Part shown: one piece after another, positions 55,601-64,000 of the stretch | How the letters are laid out: the number at the start of each line of letters is the position of its first letter | Numbering within the stretch: the stretch's first letter is position 1 | DNA from: Pyrus communis | Lineage: Eukaryota; Streptophyta; Magnoliopsida; Rosales; Rosaceae | Length of the DNA stretch: 64,000 nt | Assembly: GCF_963583255.1 (NCBI RefSeq) | Contig: NC_084803.1 | Location: forward strand, 11,320,122 to 11,384,121 | Reading direction: 5' to 3' | The notes under the pieces: model-generated | The model's input: the letters and a program-made list of their open reading frames with translations, nothing else | The model's database searches: none | What the model was told of the DNA's origin: nothing | Made by a program: the position numbers and the translations under genes

Positions 55601-56217
55601 TTGTTTCCGACTGCAAGTGCTAGTTTTGGGAAGGAATTGGGTTTAGGTTTGCTTTGGAGAAATGCTTAATGGAACTTCGGTTGGCTGAAATTTGCCGGCT
55701 TCAAACGTATAATTTTTGCAGTTTAACGTCCAGTTTTTGAATCTCAATGATTCAGGCATATGTAGTATGCAAAACCGTCATTTTAAATTGAGACTCGCTA
55801 ACTTTCAGCAGATTTAGGCCTTTTTCCATTTTCTGCACAATTATCTTCCTCCCCTTACATACTACATGCAATTTAGTAAAACCATGAAAGATGCATTTTC
55901 CTGATTTTATATCGTCAATCAAAGTAGAAAGTCATGAAATAGCTTGTAAATTTCGGGATTTTCCATGTTAAACTTGCTTTGCAACTACTGCTACTCAGAA
56001 CTCTGGAACATTTTCCAAGTACCTGGAACATGAAGTGACGTGGAGTTCCTAGTGAATAGAACCATAACACTTGGCTATTTCAGTTTTAAAGTTAAAAAAA
56101 AATTGCCACGTTGTCATTTAAGTGAAGTATTGTTAAATAACCAGAATTTTTGGTCAACTAGATTCCGAATTTACCCCTATCTGATTCCAAATTTACCCCT
56201 TCCACAACAAACACCCA
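52699..56217. other. 5' flank of the acidic-protein gene, then intergenic
   Basis: A (CT)n tract (about 52885-52907) lies in the likely 5' leader. 53545-54476 holds copy 2 of the flanking duplication. A minus-strand frame at 54534-54776 begins after an ag acceptor (EHGTKLLNLMARIRYRSNRE; LLEIKLAAELKMAW). It may be an exon or a decayed gene piece, but I cannot name it. The remainder shows no gene. Confidence 0.35.
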
Positions 56218-57028
56218 CACTAGTACAAAAGAGGCTATCACTGGCGGTGGAAAAACCGACAAGAAACCCTAATTATTGTCGGATTTTTGGTAAAAATCCG
56301 ACATCAAATAGTGCAATGTAGGATAGGAGAACCAACGCCGTTGCTAGCATCACGAAAAGGGTATTGACATCGGTTAGTCCCCTTAATCCAAAACCAAGAA
56401 GCAAAGTAATATAAAATAAAAAAGAACAATAATGTCGGTTAAAAGCGACATCTAAACTTACGTCGGTTAGACGCGACATTGAATTATGACATGATGGTGG
56501 TCCTAACTGAAATCAAGCAACAATTAAAGAATTAAATATCAAACCTACTGTCAGTCCTAACCGACATCACGTAACAGTTAACACGAATAAAATACTCAAA
56601 CTACTCTCGGTTTTAACCGACATCATGTAACATTTAGATACATTAAATAATTATTATGCTGTCGTCCATAAGCGACACCAAATATATTAATAATATAAAA
56701 AATCTTTGTCAGTTTTTAATTAATAATAATTAAAAAAATTATATAAAAATAATTCCCACCATATGTCAATGAAAAAATGAACAATTTTAAGCAAACTTCA
56801 TATTAAAAATAAAATTTCTACCAACTATATATTAAATTTAAAATTAACTACAATTCTTAAAAATGTACACCCCATACAAATTATTCCCGAACTCTTGCAA
56901 ACCAGTTGTGTGGTTCATAGTTTTCAACTGCCGATTTGCTTATTTTTTTCAGCAATCTCTTGAAAAATAAAAGAATTTATTAGACAAAAATCAAGGTATA
57001 ATAAAATAAATCATGAAACATTTACCTT

Positions 57029-57399
57029 TGTTTTTTCTTTATTCCAGTATGCCACCATCGGAATATTTCTGTAATTTCTAACCTCTGCCGCTACATGTTT
57101 CGAAAATGCACTAGAATTATCACTAATGCATTTTCCAGACGAATCAAATGAACAAGGTTGTTCTTTCCAATTCGGAATTGAGGGTCCACGTCTCCGTTGA
57201 GTTGATCCTTATAAATACAGAAAAAACAATTAAAAACCAAGAAACAAAAATAAATGTTCAATTTAAGCATAAAACTAGTTAGAATACAAAACAGAAACTA
57301 AAATTAATAATCATAATAATTTAAAAATGAACCACCTTCGAGCTCTTCCTCTTCGAATTGGAGTTCCTCAAAATGTTGATCTTCAAAATGGTGGTCCAT
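57029..57399 (-). pseudogene. CACTA second ORF (TNPA-like) remnant
   Basis: A first part with ATG at 57399 (MDHHFEDQHFEELQFEEEEL) ends near 57334, where an ag-like or gt-like border precedes ctcgaagg. After an intron, GSTQRRRGPSIPNWKEQPCS, FDSSGKCISDNSSAFSKHVA and AEVRNYRNIPMVAYWNKEKT continue (57200-57029). The layout resembles the smaller CACTA ORF product of plants. Homology is judged from context only. Confidence 0.4.
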
Positions 57400-57539
57400 A
57401 GCAAATGGGGAAGGAGAAAGGAAAAACTGAAAAGGAGGAAGAAAATGACGCACAGATGAAATGGGGAAGGAGAAGAAGAAAGATTGAAATTGGGGGAGAA
57501 ATGAAAGCACGGATGAAATGGGAAAGAGAGGGGGTTAAA

Positions 57540-57960
57540 TATGGGTACTTAGTTGGTGTCAGTTTAAACTGACATTGATTGACTGACGTCGAATTAAAAG
57601 CCATTAGTGTCGAATTAAATGTACATGGCGTCGATTTTAAATATGGGTACTTAGTTGGCATCAGTTTAAACCAACATTGATTGACCGACATCGAATTAAA
57701 AGCCATTGGTGTTGAATTAAATGTACATGGCGTCGGTTAAAACTGACACCAACCTAACACACTTTATTGATATTCACATTGAGTTAAATGAACCAGTCAA
57801 CTTTTTGACACGCTTTATTGAAAATCACGGTGTCAGTTTAAATTAATGTTAACCGACACCAACTTCTGACAAACTTTTTGAAATTCACGTAGCGTTAGTT
57901 TAATGAAACACGCGTCGAATTAAAAGATGATAGTGTCGGTTAAAACCGACACTAAGTTTC
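57540..57960. repeat. CACTA subterminal/internal tandem array
   Basis: A unit of about 115 bp (aaatatgggtacttagttgg, catcagtttaaac, attgattgaccgacatcgaa, ttaaaagccattggtgt, aaatgtacatggcgtcg) occurs nearly twice. It is followed by shorter derivatives (ggtgtcagtttaaattaatg; accgacaccaacttctgaca). The open frame on the minus strand is only this repeat. Confidence 0.7.
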
Positions 57961-58287
57961 TCCATCCATTTCCTTGTGCAAACTGGAAATTTGCCGCCTA
58001 ATATTTCAAATTATCCAACCAATGTTGTCGCCTAAAAGAGACAGTAGACTAGTTTAAAAAAACAAAAAATTTGTTTAACCCAAGGAAAAAAAAATAACTA
58101 GCTCTTTTTCTTTTGTGTTATCTCATATAACATTTTAAGATTTTAATAAATAAAATTTAACTTGAATAAAATACGTAATAAAAAAAATATATAATTTTAT
58201 TGTAAAATATCATCACATACTAATTGAAACATAGTCTACTTAATACTTAAAATACATAAAATAATTAATATATTTTGTCATCATCTA

Positions 58288-58570
58288 TTAGGTCATCGTC
58301 AGTTTTGCATAATTAACGAACTGCGGTAATGATTCATGAAAATGAGTCTCTTCCACGCCAACCCTTGTAAGGAAATTTTCATTGTCAAGTATCCGATCAT
58401 TCAAATTAGGTATGATATAATCATCAATTGCATCATTATCCTCTAATACGTCAAACAAATCCCTCAGCTGCGTTTGAACAACTAAGTGCCAATTTTTTTC
58501 AATTATGTTCTCGACGTAAAATACTTGTAATGCTTGTGATGCTAATATGAAAGGATCATCTTTAAATCCC
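58288..58570 (-). pseudogene. CACTA transposase C-terminal fragment
   Basis: GFKDDPFILASQALQVFYVE, NIIEKNWHLVVQTQLRDLFD and VLEDNDAIDDYIIPNLN match the C-terminal segment of plant CACTA transposases (KDDPFILAxQAxQVFYVxDxxxxNWxVVxxxxPRDxFD). It is cut at its N-terminal side by the nested TIR element starting at 58585. Confidence 0.7.
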
Positions 58571-58584
58571 AATACACTGCAAAC

Positions 58585-58950
58585 TGTAGAAGCTTCTGCA
58601 TCTAAATGTCAACTTATTAAATTTCAATGGTCCAAATTGAAATTTGGACCAACATGGATCCTACAACTGTCCGGTTCTATTACGTGTCTACCAGTTTCAC
58701 ACACTTCAATTTAATTTTGAAAACGACACCGCCTATTTAAAAACGACACCGTGATTTCTCTGTAAATGTTCAGCCATTTCTGTCTTGGAACTGCAGACTA
58801 AATTTTTGAAGTTGATGAAATGTTGGTTTTGTTTGATTGCTTTCCGCTTCAGCTTCGTCATATAGTTCGTGAGTTTTTTTTTTTTTTTGGTCAACTGTGC
58901 TAAGTAAGACATAATCAAATTCGCTTAAACAAATTAAATTACTGGGCATC

Positions 58951-59004
<54 letters not shown>

Positions 59005-59323
59005 CTTCTTAATTCATATATCGAGTTCTATCTACTAACAGTTTGACATGTTCTTCATATTGGAAACAGCGTGAAAGGTAGGAAATTTTGTAGTCTTTGA
59101 TCATCTCCTTGACTTTGGTAAAATATTTTTTAATTTTTCTATCAAATGTGAGTGGTGGGTAGAATGCTAAAAAAATAAAAAAGTAAGGAAAAAATAATTT
59201 TAAGTGTGTGAAACTGGTAAACACATAATAGAACCTGACAGTTGGAGGATCCATGTCAGTCCAAATTTCAATTTGGACCATTGAAATTTAATAAGTTGAC
59301 ATTTAGATGCAGAAGCTTCTACA
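58585..59323. mobile_element. Nested TIR element inside the CACTA transposase
   Basis: The left end TGTAGAAGCTTCTGCATCTA and the right end TAGATGCAGAAGCTTCTACA are perfect inverted repeats. Similarity continues inward for about 100 bp (tcaacttattaaatttcaat; ggtccaaattgaaatttgga). The centre holds a (CT)n microsatellite (58950-59001). No transposase. Inverted repeats this long suggest a MULE-like or fold-back element. Confidence 0.8.
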
Positions 59324-59684
59324 TAGCAAGACTACTAATTAAACATGAGTAACATCTGAACGTGTTAATTAAGGAATTAAAAGAACTTTAATTACTTAAT
59401 TAAAAGGGATAGTTAAAATTGAAGAAAAACACTTGATTTAGAACTAGGTGTGGATCTTGATCAGCTGCAGCTTGTTGTTTTGGCAGCAGTAGTAGCATAA
59501 GTAAAAGCAGGTTTTCTGTAGGTGATGAGTAATGTTGGAGATGGTGATGGTGGTGGTGGGGTTGGTGGGTGGTGGTGGTGGTAGTGATGATGACGATGAT
59601 AAAGATCTATGAGAGCGTCTTAGGATTTTTGCCAGGAAAGAACGTAAGAGAAAGATTACGTAATGGTTAGGATTTGATTATTGG

Positions 59685-59829
59685 GTGGGTTTATTGATAA
59701 ATTTTATTTTTATTGTTAATTTCATCTTGTACTTAATGGTAATTATGCAATAGGATAGTAAAGATATTTCATATTTAAAGTATAAGTTGGGTGTAGAAAG
59801 AAATTATATGGGTTCAAATAAAATTTCCC
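59685..59829. repeat. TIR element family D, partial copy 2
   Basis: Shares ttattgataaattttat, ttgtacttaatggtaattat, atgcaatag and tgggttcaaataaaatttcc with 39431-40235. It sits inside the CACTA element, hence inserted after it or carried with it. Left end not located. Confidence 0.5.
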
Positions 59830-60079
59830 TAACTATAAACATGTTATAATTAAAATGTAAAAATATAAATAAATAATGTGATTGTTATATCAACTCACAT
59901 GTTGCTTGAACCATTATGTAAATTCTTTCTTACTTAGCTCCTTGATTTGTCGCATAGTTAACCTTCCTTGACGATGTTTAGTTTTCAAGAATTGCTCATG
60001 TTGCCTGGGCAATTATGTCCAACTTTAGATAATTAATTTTTCAAAGTTAAGAAAACCAATAAAACATTAAGACGTATGA

Positions 60080-60508
60080 TTAAACGTTCTTACCTTCTAA
60101 ATGGCAATTGTGACTTTTCAACCCTTGTATTTTTCGTTTATTCACGTGCACCCATCGCGACAAATTTGATGAAAATCCATCGAGGACCCGAATAGTAGAC
60201 AACACTTTGCAAAAGGCAGTTTTTTCTTCTCTTTTCAACATGAACAATGCTGGAGGTCGAAATATTCTATTTCCTTCTCTTCGTGAGTGTTGACTACGTC
60301 TTATTTTCAAGACTTCAAGATTTGCATGTGCAGCCAATCCATCTTTAGACTTTTCTATATCTAGTAATGTTCCAACCATATTGTCACATATATTCTTCTC
60401 GATATGCATAACATCAAGATTGTGTCTAATCAACAGATGCCTCCAATAAGGAAGAGAAAACACGGGGAGGGTATATAAAGGCCACCAATGGTCGCCTATA
60501 ACCGACAC
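60080..60508 (-). pseudogene. CACTA transposase (TNPD/Transposase_21-type) fragment
   Basis: The frame contains FSLPYWRHLLIRHNLDVMHI, EKNICDNMVGTLLDIEKSKD and GLAAHANLEVLK. It continues with PPALFMLKREEKTAFCKVLS, TIRVLDGFSSNLSRWVHVNK and RKIQGLKSHNCH. This is the conserved HNLDVMHIEKNVCDN...GLKSHDCH core of plant En/Spm transposases. It ends abruptly at both sides (VSVIGDH and LEGKNV). A close copy with an internal deletion lies at 63715-64000. Confidence 0.85.
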
Positions 60509-60853
60509 CGGCTTTGAAAATATTTCTTTTAACCGATGCTAATATTATGTTAGTTACAACCGATACCGGGTTTCAAAATTCTTAATAAAAATTAAAACCT
60601 ATGTCGGCTACAACCAACACTGTCTTTGAAAATATTTAAAAACTATCATTAGTGTCGGCCATAAGCGACACCAGTTGTCTTTTAACTGACGCTAACATTA
60701 TGTCGGTTAAAAGCGACATTAACAGTTTATGTCGGTTATAACTGACAGTAAATCCGACACCATATTAAGTGGGTGTCGGAATGTCTTATCCACCTCTATG
60801 TTGTATAAAAGCGACACCACCCACCGACACAATAAGGCTCTTTTGTAGTAATG

Positions 60854-61690
60854 CCACAATACCAGCGACTACCCACCTTCATCGCCGCCCTGTGACTCTG
60901 CTGACGACGCCCTATCCCTTCTCTCTTCCTCCTTTTCTTTCCCCTCTTCCCCCTTTTCTCTCCCATTCTTATGTTGACATGTAACCCGAGAGTAGTCAAC
61001 TGCACCCCGAGATTTGCTGTCACCGATCTCCGATTTAAGGACTTGGGAGGTCAGCTGAATCCCGATCAGTTAATCATGTTTAAGGGCTTGTAGATCAATC
61101 ATTGTTTTTTCTTATTTTATTTTGATTTTGGTAATATTTAATTGATATACAAACTGATTAAACATGATTAAAATTGTAAAGATGAAATGGATGGTTTCAC
61201 GGGAGGAATGGTGGAAATGGTAGTCGGGGCGGAAGCGGAAGGAGGAGAAAGGGTGGTTGGTCGATTTGGGGAATTGGAATCGATTAATGACTGTTTTTTA
61301 TTATTTTTATCAAAACAACTAATTTTTGAAAGAGATGTCTTTGTTTTAATTACTACTTTACAGGTGTCAGTAAGTAATTAGTTGGAAACCCTACATGATA
61401 TGCTTACGTGTGAACATGTTGACTACGTGGGGGTTAAATTATAATCTGGTCCACAGACTCGAATGCTTTCAAGTCAATATTAACCACTACCATCTTTGGC
61501 TTATTTGATTGTTTCGAAGTTTTCACGTACCTAAATTCCATACAAGTCAAGGATCCGCACACACACGTCCAGTCCTCTCTTACAGTTCGAACTCTGTGTG
61601 GCCTGACTCAGACACCTTCTGGATATTTCATGTGGTTGGTTTTCAAGTACTCGGATTCAAAAGTTGTTCGCTGACGCTCTGCTGCATAAT

Positions 61691-61727
<37 letters not shown>

Positions 61728-62040
61728 ACACGAACCAAGTATCGATATAATAAAATAAAAAACTTTAACAAAATATTTTTAATACTGTTTATTTTAACGA
61801 AAAATTATATTTTACACAAAAAATCAATCATGATACTATTCATTTTACCATTTATTTTGTCATTATTGTTAAAATTCAAAATTTCAGACCATTTTCATTA
61901 GTTTTCCTAATAAAATATCGATAATGTTGACAATAACAACATGTTAGGATTTTAAAAAGTGCGGTTAGCCACACTTGAGAAAAGACGTGAGACAATTTTA
62001 CTCTCTTGAGAAACGATGTGAGAAAATTTTATCCCAACTA
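60854..62040. other. Intergenic, repeat family B copy 3 and (AT)n
   Basis: An (AT)n tract occupies 61693-61724. 61745-61905 is an inverted, diverged copy of repeat family B (gtttattttaacgaaaaatt; gttaaaattcaaaatttcag). No gene was recognised. The frame at 61187-61381 is low-complexity Gly/Glu/Val and not accepted. Confidence 0.45.
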
Positions 62041-62198
62041 ATGCAAGGGAGACTGAATTTGTAGATAAAATTTTGTAAATTAAAAATACGAAGGTTGATG
62101 ATTAGATTTTTAATTAAGTGTTGATAAACGTGCTCATTCTATTGGTGACACATCATTTAGTTTGTAAATTTTATCTACAAATTCAGTCTCTCGTGCAT
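62041..62198. mobile_element. MITE family C copy 2
   Basis: Inverted ends ATGCAAGGGAGACTGAATTT and AAATTCAGTCTCTCGTGCAT continue inward (gtagataaaattttgtaaat and gtttgtaaattttatctac). TA lies on both sides (acta|atgc and gcat|tacc), compatible with a Stowaway-like TA target. Same family as 18438-18584. Confidence 0.8.
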
Positions 62199-62394
62199 TA
62201 CCTTTTTTCCTCTATGTCATGGCGAAACTCTTGCAGCAAGTAAAACTCATACATAAAGCTGAATTTGGTTGACCATTTTATGTATAATGAATAATTCATC
62301 TAACTACAGACATGTATATAAGCTGCTCTTTACTCTAGTTAACTTAACTCTACTTATATATTTACATATAAGAATAATTTTGACCAAAAAAAAT

Positions 62395-63165
62395 TAGGAT
62401 TAAGTACCTAAAATCTCCTAACCTTTTAGTGTCATTCCAATCTTTTTAAACATTCCAAACAAGTACCAAACCTATTGAAAATGTCATATTCATTAAGCCC
62501 CAAGTAAAAATCTATTAAATTAACTGGAGCTCAGTATGTCTCCAAAAGCAATAGCAGGTCATGGAAATAGCCTCCACCAACTAACGATCACCACCACCAC
62601 CACCATCAGGCCATCACATCCAAACACTACGCAAAACCATAAGCTCCACTCTACAACTCAAGCTGCCAACTTTGAGAATAAGGTCATGGAGGTTGCTGGA
62701 ATGGTATAGACTGATGATACAACAACCACTATTTTCACAGTCCACAATGAAGAACTGGAAGTTTTACGAGCTGAGAATCGGCAAATGAGGAAATCACTTG
62801 AGCAGAAAAAAGCTCATTGAAACCCTATCTGAATTCTTAACCCTCTTCTTTGTGAGGAGATTGTCCCCTATTGTAATTTCAATTTGGATTCATTTTCGAT
62901 TCAATTCAATACCCATTTGATCATTGAGTTGCTTATTATATAATTTATGTTTGAAATTTAGATTTTGAGTCAACTAATATTAATGTTGACCATGATATAC
63001 CTTGTTGGTGAGTTTTGAATATAAACTATGTTTGAAAGATTAACTGGGGCTTAATGAATGCATTTTTAATAAGTTGGGTGCTAGTTTGGAATATTTAAAA
63101 TGGTTGAGACCAACTTGAAATGACATTAAAATGTTGGTAGGTTTTAGGTACTTAGAAGGATCGAT
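62395..63165. mobile_element. Long-TIR element with a broken internal ORF
   Basis: The left arm (AAGTACCTAAAATCTCCTAA; aacattccaaacaagtacca; cattaagcccca) is mirrored by the right arm (tggggcttaatgaatgcatt; gctagtttggaatattt; TTTTAGGTACTT) over about 130 bp. Inside, 62530-62820 forms a plus-strand frame interrupted by one TAG: MSPKAIAGHGNSLHQLTI, a Thr run, then HNEELEVLRAENRQMRKSLE and QKKAH. The last part looks like a coiled coil. The source gene is not recognised. Confidence 0.65.
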
Positions 63166-63714
63166 AAAACATTCACTAATGACCCAACCAATTTAACAAC
63201 CAAAAATAATCGAACTATATAAATATTCGTTAATTAATGTCAACATAATGTGGCTTAGCCAAACTCCTCTCGCTTTAGTGTAAAAATATTAATGTACTAG
63301 AAAAATATCAATATTATGCTAGAAGTTAATTCACACCGCAAACATAGACTAGTTGACAAGATATGGTAGCTTACAAAGAAGAGAAAACAGGAGTAGCGTT
63401 CCTGGTTATGAAAAGTAGTAGACAACTACATATACTTAACATATATATAACGAAGAATAAAAATGAAAATGACATTGTTTTTTTTTTTGTACACATTGTT
63501 TAGAAAAATAATCAAATTCCCATATGCATAATCCTACAATTTACGGATGACCAATCGAAATTACAAAACCAACAGGTTATAGATTCTCCCCTCATCAAAA
63601 TACATATAACTAGAATACAAAATAACATGAATTGTCTCCGCCATGTCTGCTGCAACTTCCACTCATGCTGAAGAATATGATTGGAAATTCAAGCCCCTTC
63701 TTCGCCATTTCCAC
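63166..63714. other. Intergenic, no gene recognised
   Basis: AT-rich with a poly-T run near 63476-63488. It probably belongs in part to the CACTA copy beginning to the right. Confidence 0.3.
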
Positions 63715-64000
63715 GTCAAATTTGATGAATATCCATCGGGGACCTGAAAGGTAGATAACACTTTGCAAAAGGCAGTTTTTTTTTTTCTCTTTTCAACATG
63801 AACAATGCTGGATGTCAAAATGTTCTATGTCCTTCTCTTTGTGGGTGTTGACTACGTCTTATGTTCAAGACTTCAAGATCTACACGTGCAGCCAATCCAT
63901 CTTTAGACTTTTCTATATCTAGCAATGTTCCAACCACATTGTCACATATAAGGAAGAGAAAACACGGGGAGGGTATATAAAGGCCACCAATCGTCGCCCA
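63715..64000 (-). pseudogene. Second CACTA transposase fragment, runs off the window
   Basis: It matches 60140-60508 block by block (gtcaaatttgatgaatatccat; aggcagttttttt; gactacgtcttatgttcaag; gcagccaatccatctttaga; ggaagagaaaacacggggag). It lacks about 60 bp between gtcacatata and aggaagag, which removes the RHNLDVMHIEKN core. Point changes and homopolymer growth add frameshifts. Confidence 0.8.

Larger units (their letters stand above)
56218..60853. mobile_element. Degenerate CACTA (En/Spm) transposon, 4.6 kb
   Basis: The left end CACTAGTACAAAAGAGGC and the right end GCTCTTTTGTAGTAATG are imperfect inverted repeats. The 3-bp duplication CCA flanks both sides (56215-56217 and 60854-60856), as expected for CACTA elements. 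Subterminal regions are full of GTCGGTT/AACCGAC words alternating with gcgacatcaa/gacacc (56280-56700 and 60480-60830). Minus-strand transposase remnants lie inside (60508-60080, 58570-58288, 57399-57029). The right terminal CACTA is mutated (CATTA). Nested elements interrupt it. It is non-functional. Confidence 0.8.

Noticed and set aside
57383..57706. 107-codon minus-strand frame with repeated FNSTSVNQC units
   Set aside because: It is a translation of the CACTA tandem array rather than a gene.

Overview
The window is plant nuclear DNA, most likely from a woody eudicot and probably Rosaceae of the apple/pear type. The evidence is GT-AG introns with U-rich plant character, an AT-rich background packed with MITEs, a complete Cassandra TRIM retrotransposon whose LTRs carry a 5S-rRNA-like segment, CACTA/MULE/PIF-Harbinger/hAT relics, and a broken exon resembling the Rosaceae 'Mal d 1-associated protein'. 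The taxon is inferred; no species marker was searched. Exons were assembled by hand from reading frame, splice consensus and remembered family motifs.

Layout. 0-5 kb: mostly intergenic, one hAT-like MITE (1.2 kb), one small intronless gene (2.3-2.6 kb, minus) and another MITE (4.5-5.1 kb). 5.17-7.85 kb: a PIF/Harbinger-like TIR element that has captured broken pieces of two RNA-binding-protein genes (chloroplast cp29-type RRM and CstF64 C-terminus). 7.9-10.2 kb: an RPT6 (26S proteasome ATPase) pseudo-exon, a 200-bp tandem duplication, a gypsy LTR remnant and a LINE 3' fragment. 10.5-17.2 kb (minus): the most unusual object, a 14-exon open frame (735 codons plus stop, every junction in phase) joining a papain-like cysteine peptidase domain to a UBP14/USP5-like ubiquitin-specific protease domain whose catalytic Cys is Ser and whose catalytic His is Arg. 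18.4-20.5 kb: MITEs, a TIR element and a hAT transposase relic. 21.6-22.9 kb (minus): a small three-exon gene of unknown function. 23.9-24.5 kb: Cassandra. 25.0 kb: Mal d 1-associated-like fragment. 27.5-29.2 kb: a Pack-MULE with a perfect 10-bp target duplication and pieces of ALY/REF and thioredoxin-o-like genes, inserted into a CACTA-type gene remnant that ends at 30.09 kb. 30.2-30.5 kb: the C-terminal two exons of a second RPT6 copy. 31.3-32.3 kb: a second PIF-like element. 32-41 kb: mostly intergenic, with fold-back MITEs.

41.5-54 kb holds the ordinary genes: an intact AKT1-type Shaker K+ channel (11 exons, 886 aa, plus strand), a RING-CH (MARCH-like) membrane E3 ligase (6 exons, 308 aa, minus) and an acidic low-complexity nuclear-type protein (about 382 aa, minus). 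56.2-60.9 kb is a degenerate CACTA element (TSD CCA) containing transposase pieces and nested TIR elements. The last 3 kb carry more MITEs, a long-TIR element with a broken ORF and a second partial CACTA transposase copy that runs off the window.

No operon-like co-operation is expected in such a genome. Several unrelated loci are nevertheless connected to ubiquitin/proteasome biology (the UBP14-like chimera, two RPT6 fragments, the RING-CH ligase). This may be coincidence.
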